Shown: one piece after another, positions 1 through 6,247 of the stretch | Numbering within the stretch: the first letter of the stretch is position 1 | Layout: every line of letters begins with the position of its first letter | DNA from: a virus | IMG/VR virus record: IMGVR_UViG_3300044797_000138 | Location: 1 to 23,526 of that record | Length of the DNA stretch: 23,526 bases | Strand: one strand, 5' to 3' | Position numbers and translations under genes: made by a program | Notes under the pieces: generated by a model | What the model was told of the DNA's origin: nothing | Seen by the model: the letters and a program-made list of their open reading frames with translations, nothing else | Database searches by the model: none

Positions 1-102
1 GAGTCATTGGCGGCTGAGATTTTGGAGCTTCGGACCCAAATCGCCACCGCCCGGATGTTGTTGGAGGCCGAGACCGTCGTGAAAAGTGAACATCGTGACT
101 GA
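1..102 (+). CDS. 3' end of an unknown gene, possibly coiled-coil
   Basis: The frame is open from the first base to TGA at 100-102 and gives 33 residues (ESLAAEILELRTQ... ending SEHRD). The visible part is rich in Leu, Ala and Glu with heptad-like spacing, so a C-terminal amphipathic helix or coiled coil is plausible. The stop lies 17 bases inside the next gene, which starts at GTG 86, and this is consistent with a tightly packed phage operon. The N-terminus and function lie outside the window and I do not recognise the family from this fragment. Confidence 0.5.
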   Translation, partial: ESLAAEILELRTQIATARMLLEAETVVKSEHRD

Positions 103-598
103 CCGCCTCGTGTCAGCCGAGGAAGCAGTGAAGGCGCTGGAAGATTGGATTGATGGACAGCCCGACAATTCCAACTTCGGCATCAAGTCGGACGTAATTG
201 AAATCGCGCAAGAAATCATCCGCTCCCTTCCCGCTGTCCCACAAGAGGAAGACCCCGAAGCGATTCACACAGCAACGTTGACGGTTTCGAGTGACTATCT
301 GTCCTCGCGCTGGAAGTTCACCTGTCACGCCAAGGTTGGCGCTCCGTGTCGGATGGCCTGCGGGATTCGTGAGTGTGAAGGGAACTGCGACCACAACGCG
401 CTGATTGACCAAGGCGAGTGCATGCAGGTTCTCTGGCTAGAGAATGACGACGCGCTGGATGAGTGTCAAGCAGGAGGGGATTTCGTCGCGTGGGAAGGGC
501 CGGTGCAGGTCGCGTGGAACAACAAAAACGCCTCCGAATATTACGAATTCACCCCTCTCGCCGCCGCTCCCCTCCCACAACCCGACAAGGAGAATTGA
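86..598 (+). CDS. Cys-rich phage protein of unknown function (170 aa)
   Basis: GTG start at 86, overlapping the previous stop. Residues 1-60 are acidic and helical, with no signal peptide or membrane segment. Residues 66-145 hold a Cys-rich module: Cys at about 80, 88, 92, 97, 101, 112 and 127, with a C-x8-C-x3-C-x4-C-x3-C core, followed by a beta-rich part with two Gly-containing turns (WLENDD, FVAWEGPVQVAW). This looks like a small zinc- or disulfide-stabilised domain. I have the impression that similar Cys-rich small proteins occur in actinobacteriophage accessory regions, but I cannot assign a function. The C-terminal 15 residues are Pro/Ala-rich. A good ribosome binding site for the next gene (AAGGAG, about 586-591) lies inside its last codons. 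Confidence 0.75.
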   Translation: MNIVTDRLVSAEEAVKALEDWIDGQPDNSNFGIKSDVIEIAQEIIRSLPAVPQEEDPEAIHTATLTVSSDYLSSRWKFTCHAKVGAPCRMACGIRECEGNCDHNALIDQGECMQVLWLENDDALDECQAGGDFVAWEGPVQVAWNNKNASEYYEFTPLAAAPLPQPDKEN

Positions 599-600
599 AA

Positions 601-786
601 ATGAATTTAATGCCAGCCGACTTAGCCGCGTGGCCCAACGAGTTAGTGAGAGTGAGTGCGCCGTGCAATCTCTGTCACAAGCAAGTTGACATTCCAATGC
701 GAGTGATTGCGAGCATGAAAGAGTTTCGAGAATTAGAGGACGATATTCGTCAAGAGGCGACCGACAACTGTAAGGAGTGCAGATGA
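601..786 (+). CDS. Two-CxxC zinc-ribbon-like microprotein (61 aa)
   Basis: ATG at 601, two bases after the preceding stop, with AAGGAG about ten bases upstream. The frame extends further upstream, but the spacing and this ribosome binding site fix the start here. The product has two Cys pairs, CNLC near residues 20-23 and CKEC near the C-terminus (about 57-60), separated by a charged helix. A single structural zinc ion held by the four Cys is the simplest reading. Small zinc ribbons of this type are common in phages and often bind nucleic acid or protein partners. No specific function can be given. Confidence 0.7.
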   Translation: MNLMPADLAAWPNELVRVSAPCNLCHKQVDIPMRVIASMKEFRELEDDIRQEATDNCKECR

Positions 787-802
787 GCGTCGAAGAGGCA
801 AC

Positions 803-1165
803 GTGAATCGAATCAACCGAATATTGATCGTCGTTATTGCATGTTTCTCCCTAGTGCTGGCTGGCAATGCGTCGGCGAGTGCGTCCATCCCCAAGGTGCA
901 CCGCCTCGTTCCGCCGTTGATCTTCGCGAAAGTTCTGCGGGTGCACCGCTGCGAAGAGGGCACGAACTGGTACGCCCACGGCCTGCTCTACTTCGGAGGT
1001 CTGGGCTGGCTCGACGCAACGTGGCAGCGTTACAAATTGCCCGGATTCCCAGCCCGAGCCGACTTAGCGACGCCTCAGCAGCAGGCGAGAGCAATGCTTA
1101 GGTTCGTCACCGTGGCCGAGCATGGATGGTGGCCGGATCAGAACGGGTGCACTGGTGGCTATTAG
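803..1165 (+). CDS. Secreted Rpf/transglycosylase-like muralytic protein (120 aa)
   Basis: GTG start at 803 with a GAAGAGG-like ribosome binding site just upstream. Residues 1-27 form a signal peptide: Asn/Arg n-region, hydrophobic core ILIVVIACFSLVLAG, then an Ala-Ser-Ala cleavage-type end. The mature part resembles the resuscitation-promoting factor/transglycosylase-like fold of Actinobacteria: VHRCEEGTNW (about 47-56), a Gly-rich YFGGLGWLDATWQ segment (63-75), an Ala/Gln helix (88-99), and GWWPDQNGC at the end. Cys50 and Cys116 would form the conserved disulfide. Glu51, directly after Cys50, matches the catalytic Glu of the family's CE motif. Expected action is cleavage of peptidoglycan glycan strands outside the membrane. 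Role in the phage is inferred: lysis, entry help, or stimulation of host growth. No holin is seen nearby. The C-terminus overlaps the next gene slightly. Confidence 0.75.
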   Translation: MNRINRILIVVIACFSLVLAGNASASASIPKVHRLVPPLIFAKVLRVHRCEEGTNWYAHGLLYFGGLGWLDATWQRYKLPGFPARADLATPQQQARAMLRFVTVAEHGWWPDQNGCTGGY

Positions 1166-1823
1166 AACCTGCACCGTGGATGGATGCGAGGACCGCTATT
1201 ACGGTCGCGGATTATGTAGCAAGCACTACCAGAGAGCAACCCGAGACCCGGAGCAGCAGAGACAACGAATGAAGGAACACGGTAGGGCGAACGCTGCGAC
1301 CATAAGAGAGAGAAAACGCTTGTGGCGAATAGCCAACATCGAGACCATAAAAGCCCGAGAGAAATTGTACAAGCAGGCCAACCGCGAACGGGCCAAGGTC
1401 CGCGCGCGACTATTTCGTGACGCGAATGCCGATTTGGTGTCTCAGCGCGCCCGCAGATATCGTCAGGCTAATCCTGAGGCAAATCGTGAATATATGCGTA
1501 GGCGCAGAGCACGACTAGCGGGGGTTGAACACGAGACCTACACAAAGGTAGAGATTCTCGAGCGCGACGGCTGGGAGTGCCAGATCGACGAATGCCGGTG
1601 TCCCGCTGGTCGCGCGATAGATCGGTCGGCCCATCACTACGACAGGTGGTTTGGCACCATGGATCACATAGTCCCAATCAGCCGTGGTGGGGCCGACGCG
1701 CCGCACAATCTTCAAGCCGCCCACAAAGCCTGCAACTCCGCTAAGGGATCGTCGTCGCCATCGCAATTTGGCGTGCCGACGGGTTCGGGCAATGGGATCG
1801 CTACGACGGATGTTGATGGATAA
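1155..1823 (+). CDS. HNH endonuclease with N-terminal zinc motif and 15-residue basic repeats (222 aa)
   Basis: GTG 1155 is preferred because the protein then begins MAIRTCTVDGC, the usual start of this family. ATG 1122 in the same frame would add 11 residues and overlap the previous gene more. Residues 6-24 form a C-x4-C-x9-C-x2-H zinc motif. Residues about 56-115 hold four 15-residue, Arg/Lys-rich helical repeats of the type (R)xRxYRxANxExxx, likely DNA-contacting. Residues 140-200 are the HNH nuclease core: C142, C147 and C149, DHIVPISRGG (Asp170-His171), the HNLQ segment and HKACNSAKG. Expected activity is metal-dependent DNA nicking or cleavage. Free-standing HNH genes in phages are often selfish homing nucleases. 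The Ser/Gly-rich tail after residue 198 is probably disordered. Confidence 0.85.
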   Translation: MAIRTCTVDGCEDRYYGRGLCSKHYQRATRDPEQQRQRMKEHGRANAATIRERKRLWRIANIETIKAREKLYKQANRERAKVRARLFRDANADLVSQRARRYRQANPEANREYMRRRRARLAGVEHETYTKVEILERDGWECQIDECRCPAGRAIDRSAHHYDRWFGTMDHIVPISRGGADAPHNLQAAHKACNSAKGSSSPSQFGVPTGSGNGIATTDVDG

Positions 1824-1828
1824 GGTTT

Positions 1829-1887
1829 CCCCGCAGCGGGCGGTCACTTCCAAGGACGCCCCGAAGATACGAGTGCTCGCTGCGGGG
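1829..1887. repeat. Intergenic inverted repeat (10 bp arms, 39-base spacer)
   Basis: The arm CCCCGCAGCG at 1829-1838 is the exact reverse complement of CGCTGCGGGG at 1878-1887. A G-U pair and a further A-T pair could extend it outward. It lies between the HNH stop (1823) and the 50-aa gene start (1910). In RNA it could fold as a long hairpin and act as an attenuator or mRNA stabiliser. There is no U-tract, so it is not a standard intrinsic terminator. It could also be an operator. Confidence 0.4.
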
Positions 1888-1909
1888 GATTTAAGAGCAA
1901 GGGCACGAA

Positions 1910-2062
1910 ATGAGCAAACTGCGAAAGACCATCGTCATCTTCCCCGACTCCGAGGCACGGACGCTACGGATGACTGAGCGCATGGCCGACGAACTGGTGA
2001 GACGCGGGCACCCTGGAATTCAGGTGATGCAACTGCGCAGGGGGAGAGGGTCGAAGAGGTGA
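1910..2062 (+). CDS. Small unknown protein coupled to the methyltransferase (50 aa)
   Basis: ATG at 1910 after an AAGAGCAAGGG purine stretch. It runs 50 codons to TGA at 2060-2062. Its stop overlaps the GTG start of the methyltransferase in a GTGA junction, a strong sign of a translationally coupled gene. The protein begins MSKLRKTIVIFPDSEAR, continues with an amphipathic helix (MTERMADELVRRGHPG) and ends in a very basic tail (QLRRGRGSKR). The beta strand/turn/helix order recalls one half of a small alpha/beta nucleic-acid-binding protein, but I do not recognise a family. An overlapping longer frame (1684-1977) was rejected. Confidence 0.6.
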   Translation: MSKLRKTIVIFPDSEARTLRMTERMADELVRRGHPGIQVMQLRRGRGSKR

Positions 2063-3432
2063 ACTTAACGGCCGTATCACTCTTCGCCGGCGTCGAAGGC
2101 TTCGGCCTCGCGATGGAGCGCAACGGCATCAAAGTCGTCGCTGACGTCGAGATCGACAAGGCAGCACGCAGCGTTCTTGAGCGGCGCTTTCCCAAGTCAC
2201 AGCACTTCAATGACATCAAGGAGGTCACAGGTGAGCAACTTCGAAACGCAGGGTTCGTTCCAGATCGAGGAATCCTCACTGGAGGATTCCCGTGCCAAGA
2301 CCTATCGGTTGCTGGAAAGCGTGCCGGCCTGGTTGGTCGACGCTCTGGCCTCTACTGGGAGATCGTTCGGCTTATTGACGAGCTCTCGCCTAAGTGGCTC
2401 GTCCTCGAGAACGTACCTGGTCTCCTGTCGGCAGGTCACTACGATGACTGCGCCGACATCACGTGTTCGTGTTGCGCCCCGGGGCGTGATTTTGGAACCG
2501 TGCTCGGGTCCTTGGTCGAACGCGGGTACGGGGTCGCCTACCGGATTCTTGACGCTCAGTTCTTCGGAGTGCCCCAGCGACGCCGTCGTGTGTTCATTGT
2601 CGGATGTCTTGGAGACGACGGGCGAACACCTTTCGAAGTACTCGCTCTCGCCCAAGGCGTGTCGGGGGATTCTCAGACGGGCGCAACGGAGGGGCAAGAG
2701 ATTGCCGGCACTCTTGCAGGAGGCTCTGGAGAGCGTGGCTGGCGAAACGATCTAGATGGACATGGCGCGTATGTCGTGCGAGCGATTAAGCACGACGAGT
2801 TCGTTCCCGACGACATAGCCTCAACACTTCGGAGTAGGGATCACAAGCAGGGAACGGTTGACGTGGTGTTGGCGCACACCCTGACTGCTGAGTATGACGC
2901 CAGCGAAGACGGTACAGGCCGCGGGATACCGCTCGTCGCGCACACGTTGACATCTGGGGCTGACGGTCGTGCTGGTCGGCGCCAAGAAGATGACTCGAAT
3001 CTTGTTCCTGTGCTTCTCACCATGCGCGAAGGCAAAGACGGAGGTGGCAAGGGTCCGCTCGTAAGCGAGGACGTGAGCCTGACGTTAGCCACGGGCAACG
3101 GTCAGGTGTTGATTCAGCCGTTCAACAAGGTCGTGCGCTCCGGGGCGCGCGATGCTGACGGAGAACTACCGGCCGAAGTGTGGCGTTCAGAGTCGGTGGC
3201 ACCAACTCTGAACGCCTTCGACCAGGGTGACGTGCGCGCGACGACTCTCGTCGCCGAAGCGACCGCAGTGCGTCGCCTTACTCCAACCGAGTGCGAGCGA
3301 CTCCAGGGCTTCCCTGACGGGTGGACGGACGTGAACGACCAGAAGGACTCGGCCCGTTATCGGCAGATGGGTAACGCCGTCTGCGTTCCCGTCGTTGAGT
3401 GGATAATGAAGCGCCTGGGGGCATCGTCATGA
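2059..3432 (+). CDS. DNA (cytosine-5) methyltransferase (457 aa)
   Basis: Transfers a methyl group from S-adenosylmethionine to C5 of cytosine in a specific DNA sequence. In phages it usually protects DNA from host restriction. The C5 motifs appear in order: I SLFAGVEGFG (7-16), IV GGFPCQDLS with catalytic Cys79 (75-83), VI ENVPG (117-121), VIII QRRRRVFIVG (173-182), IX RRLTPTECERLQGFPDGW (405-422) and X RYRQMGNAV (433-441). A Cys-rich insert (ITCSCC, 134-139) lies between VI and VIII. The target-recognition region (about 187-404) is unusually long and built from repeated xTL units. GTG start overlaps the previous stop by four bases, and its stop overlaps the RusA start by four. No cognate restriction enzyme is nearby, so it is an orphan. 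Confidence 0.95.
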   Translation: MNLTAVSLFAGVEGFGLAMERNGIKVVADVEIDKAARSVLERRFPKSQHFNDIKEVTGEQLRNAGFVPDRGILTGGFPCQDLSVAGKRAGLVGRRSGLYWEIVRLIDELSPKWLVLENVPGLLSAGHYDDCADITCSCCAPGRDFGTVLGSLVERGYGVAYRILDAQFFGVPQRRRRVFIVGCLGDDGRTPFEVLALAQGVSGDSQTGATEGQEIAGTLAGGSGERGWRNDLDGHGAYVVRAIKHDEFVPDDIASTLRSRDHKQGTVDVVLAHTLTAEYDASEDGTGRGIPLVAHTLTSGADGRAGRRQEDDSNLVPVLLTMREGKDGGGKGPLVSEDVSLTLATGNGQVLIQPFNKVVRSGARDADGELPAEVWRSESVAPTLNAFDQGDVRATTLVAEATAVRRLTPTECERLQGFPDGWTDVNDQKDSARYRQMGNAVCVPVVEWIMKRLGASS

Positions 3433-3917
3433 GGTCGACCTCTTTCGAGGTGATGGGTCTCCCCGCGGCACAGGGCTCCAAATCAGCCTTCGTTCGCGGC
3501 GGTCGTGCCGTGATTGTAGAGGGCTCATCCAAGGCCGGACGTGACAAGCACGCCCTTTGGCGCTCCCAGGTGGCTGAGGCTGCCCGAACGGCGCTGGAAG
3601 GCTCAAACGGGCCGTACAGCGGCCCCACCGAGGTCACCATGGTCTTCTATCTCCCGTTGCCCGCGAGCGACCAGCACCGCACCTTGCACGCGACGTCCCC
3701 GGATCTCGACAAACTGGTGCGCGCCGTGGGCGATGCCCTGGTCAATTCCGGTATCTTGAAGGATGACAGCCTGCTCTGGCTCATCTGCGCGAAGAAGGGC
3801 TACGCGCGCGATGGCCACTGGACCGGGGTGTTGATAACGCTCACGGACCACAGCGGCGCTGAATCGACCATGCGCGAGGTTTCCAAGGGCGCCGCACGCG
3901 CAGTTCGCAGGTCCTGA
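3429..3917 (+). CDS. RusA-family Holliday junction resolvase (162 aa)
   Basis: RusA enzymes cut four-way DNA junctions symmetrically with a metal-dependent acidic site. The family signature is visible: N-terminal FEVMGLPAAQGSKS, a central beta strand TMVFYLPLP, then SPDLDKLVRAVGDALVNSGILKDDS with Asp92, Asp94, Asp102, Asp112 and Asp113 as likely metal ligands, followed by the typical KKGYA. Length (162 aa) is somewhat longer than E. coli RusA owing to a charged C-terminal tail. ATG 3429 overlaps the methyltransferase TGA (ATGA junction), which fixes the start. An upstream in-frame start at 3399 would cut deeper into that gene. The likely role is resolving recombination or replication intermediates before packaging. 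Confidence 0.9.
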   Translation: MRSTSFEVMGLPAAQGSKSAFVRGGRAVIVEGSSKAGRDKHALWRSQVAEAARTALEGSNGPYSGPTEVTMVFYLPLPASDQHRTLHATSPDLDKLVRAVGDALVNSGILKDDSLLWLICAKKGYARDGHWTGVLITLTDHSGAESTMREVSKGAARAVRRS

Positions 3918-3953
3918 CGCCCTATCGCATGTCGTTTTCTTGAAATTGAACTC

Positions 3954-4014
3954 GCCGGGCCTGCCCGTGGCCGGGACAAAGGGTTAAGCCCGACCACGAG
4001 CGCGCTAGGCGCGC
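3954..4014. terminator. Possible bidirectional terminator region between convergent genes
   Basis: The gap between the RusA stop (3917) and the convergent minus-strand stop (4018) contains two GC-rich inverted repeats. One is CGGGC-CT-GCCCG (3956-3967). The other is GCGCGC-TAG-GCGCGC (4000-4014). Loops are very short and there is no U-run after either arm, so a classic intrinsic terminator is not shown. Position alone makes a transcription end here plausible for both strands. Confidence 0.3.
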
Positions 4015-4017
4015 GCA

Positions 4018-4296
4018 TCATCCAGAAATGACCGTGAACTTCTGCGCTTTGTTGAACCTTCTCGCTTTGAATCTCTTGATCGGATGACGTCGCGAGGGCG
4101 CCGGGACGCTGAGCAGGAATCCGTAAATAGTCACGTTCGGCCATCCGCTCAACCGCTGAGCTGGGCTCGGATCCCCTGTAAGGTTGACGTCCATTCGCGC
4201 GTAGCGGCTGCCGTCGACCGCAGTGACATCCTCACGCCCCTCAGGAGCATCCGTGCTTAGTTTCAGGTAGAAATCTCCAAACGGGTTATCAGACAT
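4018..4296 (-). CDS. Small unknown protein, last gene of minus-strand operon (92 aa)
   Basis: ATG at 4296, with GAGG about six bases upstream, overlapping the end of the preceding 45-aa gene by eight bases. The sequence starts with an acidic, aromatic stretch (MSDNPFGDFYLKLSTDAPEG), has a probable beta core (YARMDVNLTG, NVTIYGFLLSVP), and ends in a strongly basic segment (RRHPIKRFKARRFNKAQKF). No known motif, signal peptide or membrane segment is seen. The acidic front and basic tail suggest a nucleic-acid- or protein-binding accessory protein. It is the promoter-distal member of a five-gene coupled operon. Confidence 0.65.
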   Translation of the reverse strand: MSDNPFGDFYLKLSTDAPEGREDVTAVDGSRYARMDVNLTGDPSPAQRLSGWPNVTIYGFLLSVPAPSRRHPIKRFKARRFNKAQKFTVISG

Positions 4297-4426
4297 GAAT
4301 CCTCACCGCCCTTTCCTGATTCCCGCACGCCCAGTGACACCCACAGTTCAGGCATTTCGCTTTGATCGTCTCACCCTCGCGCGCTACCTTCACGTGCGAG
4401 TCGTGGCAGTTCGGGCAGTTATCCAT
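4289..4426 (-). CDS. Zinc-ribbon microprotein (45 aa)
   Basis: ATG at 4426-4424 shares one base with the upstream stop (TAATG junction). The stop TGA (4291-4289) lies inside the next gene. The protein has CPNC (residues 4-7) and CLNCGC (25-30), plus a third Cys-containing turn (HWACG). It is a compact zinc ribbon: N-terminal knuckle, a short beta hairpin (HVKVAREGETIKAKC), then the second knuckle. The pattern is that of minimal C4 zinc ribbons found in transcription- and translation-related factors. A binding partner cannot be named. The double overlap on both sides argues that it is genuinely translated. Confidence 0.7.
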   Translation of the reverse strand: MDNCPNCHDSHVKVAREGETIKAKCLNCGCHWACGNQERAVRIHV

Positions 4427-4614
4427 TATCGCGCCTTCCCTGCGTAACGGCGGGTGAAGAGTACCGAGCCGTCAGCGAGCCCTTCTAGCCAGCCAAGGAA
4501 GTCCAGCGCCGTTTCGCGCTCGTCGAGGTGACGCGTGCACAGATTCACGCCGTCGACGTAGGCGACAGCGCCGCGCCCGCAGTTGCTACAGCGGTCTGCG
4601 AGAAAGTGCGTCAC
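4426..4614 (-). CDS. Small CxxC/CxxH protein (62 aa)
   Basis: GTG at 4614-4612 is preceded by a near-perfect ribosome binding site (AAAGGAGG on the minus strand, about 4618-4626). This decides the start over a longer in-frame ATG at 4743. The product begins MTHFLADRCSNC and has CSNC (9-12) and CTRH (26-29), a zinc knuckle of CxxC...CxxH type. An acidic helix (DERETALDFLGWLEGLADG) and a basic end follow. The GTG overlaps the upstream TGA by four bases, and its TAA overlaps the next ATG by one. Function unknown. Zinc-knuckle proteins of this size in phages frequently bind host proteins or RNA. Confidence 0.7.
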   Translation of the reverse strand: MTHFLADRCSNCGRGAVAYVDGVNLCTRHLDERETALDFLGWLEGLADGSVLFTRRYAGKAR

Positions 4615-4745
4615 CTTCCCTCCTTTCGTTCGAGTTCCATGATCGAGCCCCAGGAATCGTGCGCGTCCATCTCGATCATGCCGCGCCGACAGACCTGAAT
4701 CGCCTTGAGTCCCCAGGCCCCCAGGGTCATGTAGAGCGCCCACAT
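4611..4745 (-). CDS. 44-aa hydrophobic microprotein
   Basis: ATG at 4745-4743 overlaps the upstream TGA by one base (TGATG), and its TGA (4613-4611) overlaps the next GTG by four. Coupled junctions at both ends support translation. The N-terminal part (MWALYMTLGAWGLKAIQV) is hydrophobic and aromatic and could lie in or on the membrane. The rest is charged (RRGMIEMDAHDSW...MELERKEGR). A peripheral or single-pass membrane peptide is possible, but the hydrophobic stretch is short. No family recognised. Confidence 0.6.
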   Translation of the reverse strand: MWALYMTLGAWGLKAIQVCRRGMIEMDAHDSWGSIMELERKEGR

Positions 4746-5101
4746 CAGCGCGCCTCCGTGAAACTCAGGACCTCGTTGACCGGTGTCACGCTCTTGATAC
4801 TGAGCATCTTTACCTTGCGCCCGTCGATCGTGCGCACCGTTGGCTTTAGTCCGTAAATCTCAGTACCCGAGGGTGAGAGAAAGAACGTGCCTTCGATCGT
4901 CTCAGTTTGACTCAGAACGCGCTTGCGGCCTACTTCGTCGCTTTGTCGCACCGCTTCGAGCTCTTTGATCACCTTTCCGAGTCGGATCTTGCGCGTCATC
5001 ACAGCCGGCCGCGCGAGTTCGCGCACTTTCATCAGCCCGAAGGGTCGCGTTTCGATTCGCCTCTCGCGAACGTGTTCGCCTTGGAATTCTGCAATCGTCA
5101 T
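4745..5101 (-). CDS. First gene of minus-strand operon, unknown (118 aa)
   Basis: ATG 5101 with AAAGGGG about five bases upstream is chosen. An in-frame GTG at 5140 falls on the predicted transcription start and would give a leaderless 131-aa form instead. The protein has a helical N-terminal half with many Arg/Glu residues (HVRERRIETRP, KVIKELEAVRQSDEVGRKR) and a beta-rich C-terminal half (TFFLSPSGTEIYGLKPTVRTIDGRKVKMLSI). No Cys, signal peptide or known motif is seen. The C-terminal part resembles a small beta-barrel or SH3-like arrangement, which is inference only. The promoter at 5147-5175 sits directly upstream, so this gene should be the most strongly expressed of the operon. Confidence 0.7.
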   Translation of the reverse strand: MTIAEFQGEHVRERRIETRPFGLMKVRELARPAVMTRKIRLGKVIKELEAVRQSDEVGRKRVLSQTETIEGTFFLSPSGTEIYGLKPTVRTIDGRKVKMLSIKSVTPVNEVLSFTEAR

Positions 5102-5146
5102 AATTCCCCTTTGTTTTCGCTGGTCCCGATATGAAACCACCTATCT

Positions 5147-5175
5147 ATTGTGGCACAAAAAGAGCGCGCTGTCAA
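5147..5175 (-). promoter_or_regulatory. Sigma70-type promoter of the minus-strand microgene operon
   Basis: On the minus strand, TTGACA (5175-5170, perfect -35) is followed by 17 bases and CACAAT (5152-5147, 4 of 6 matches to TATAAT). The predicted start is near 5140, giving a leader of about 39 bases to ATG 5101. Flanking it is an inverted repeat, AATTCCCCT (5102-5110) and AGGGGAATT (5184-5192). The first arm overlaps the ribosome binding site and the second lies just upstream of the -35, so a repressor site is possible. Confidence 0.7.
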
Positions 5176-5268
5176 GCCAGGACAGGGGAATTCTGTTACA
5201 ACTATGTGACAATCCATTTCGTTCGTGATTGATTGAAGGTTTCATGCTGTCGCCGGCACAGGTTGCTA

Positions 5269-5763
5269 CTATCGATCAATACCTGACGATTGTTTCACGT
5301 GGCTGGCGTTGCTCGCGGCGTAATCGGCGCGCCGGCGCTCTTTTGTGCATATCTTGCAGCGACGATGCACCCAACCGCGGCGGTCGGTGTGGCGATAGGT
5401 GTTTTCGTCGCTCAGTTCGTGGCCCTTCTGACAGGTCCCGATCGACACGTGGCGTATTCGAGCGTTGAGCCCAGTTCGTCCGCGCTGTATGTTCACCAGG
5501 CGCGTCACAGCTTCGAGGTGGTCTGGGCGCACGCAGCGTCGGTGGAAGCACGTTACCCCGCCCACGCAGATCGCTCGATTGTGGCAGATGTGGTCAGTCT
5601 CGGTGCCCACGGGATACGCGCCGTTCACGTGTTCAAAAATCGCTCGATGCGCCAGTTTGTTGCGAAACACTCCGTATCCGTCGTGATTGATCGCCCCTGT
5701 CCAAAGCCAGCAGTCGTTCGTGATGTCAACGTTTCGGAAGAATCGTACGATGTCCAGTTCCAT
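5269..5763 (-). CDS. HNH endonuclease with double zinc site (164 aa)
   Basis: Start ATG 5763 is chosen because the protein then begins MELDIVRFFRNVDITNDCWLW, typical for this HNH family. The frame extends to a TTG at 5787. Features in order: CWLWTGAINHDGYGVF (18-33), an alpha-helical LAHRAIFEHVNG (37-48), and TDHICHNRAICVGG...CVRPDHLEAVTRLVN with Asp57-His58, Cys66, Cys72, Cys77 and His82 forming the nuclease and its zinc site. A second module has C111, H115, C136 and C139 (CQKGH...RRCKIC). It should nick or cut DNA. It lies alone between two non-coding stretches and upstream of the microgene operon on the same strand, as expected for a mobile free-standing homing nuclease. The ribosome binding site is weak. 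Confidence 0.85.
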   Translation of the reverse strand: MELDIVRFFRNVDITNDCWLWTGAINHDGYGVFRNKLAHRAIFEHVNGAYPVGTETDHICHNRAICVGGVTCFHRRCVRPDHLEAVTRLVNIQRGRTGLNARIRHVSIGTCQKGHELSDENTYRHTDRRGWVHRRCKICTKERRRADYAASNASHVKQSSGIDR

Positions 5764-6247
5764 GGAATCATGATATCGCCGTGGCAACGCGCACGTCCCT
5801 ATCTGTCGCTGTTCGAGTGTCGCGCGTTGCGCCTTTGGTGCACGAATCTGCGCGCGCTTTGAGATGTTGCGACGATTAGTCGCATCCGTTCAGATGTCGA
5901 GCGAGTCCCCGACTTTCGTCGCTGCAATGGTGAATCTTCGCAAGGCACTATGTGTCACGGACTCGCGAGACATGAGCGTTATATCCCCCTCAGCATTTCT
6001 GCACCATCGCTCTCGTCAGGATTCGGTGCCTTTCGACACGCTCTCATCAGGCTCAATGCACGATTCGTTCCGATAGGTCAGGTTCATCGTGAGTCGAGTT
6101 CGGATCTCTCTGATTCGACGGCAAGTCGCGTGCGACGCGCCAGGGCAACGAGGATTCGCTGAGGCGAAGCCGAGGCGGCAGCTATGTTTTTGACGTTCTC
6201 GTTAATTTCTATTCAGTAATGGCTCTCACTTGGCCCCACCCGCGGGG

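Noticed and set aside
1684-1977. 97-codon open frame between the HNH gene and the methyltransferase
   Set aside because: It overlaps both the HNH 3' end and the better-supported 50-aa gene at 1910. Composition is that of a shadow frame.
5290-5862. 190-codon plus-strand open frame
   Set aside because: It lies antisense to a clear HNH nuclease on the minus strand and shows no protein-like features of its own.
5864-6162. Two overlapping 70-codon plus-strand frames in the control region
   Set aside because: No ribosome binding site, Arg/Ser-rich random-looking sequence, and no codon bias like the neighbours.
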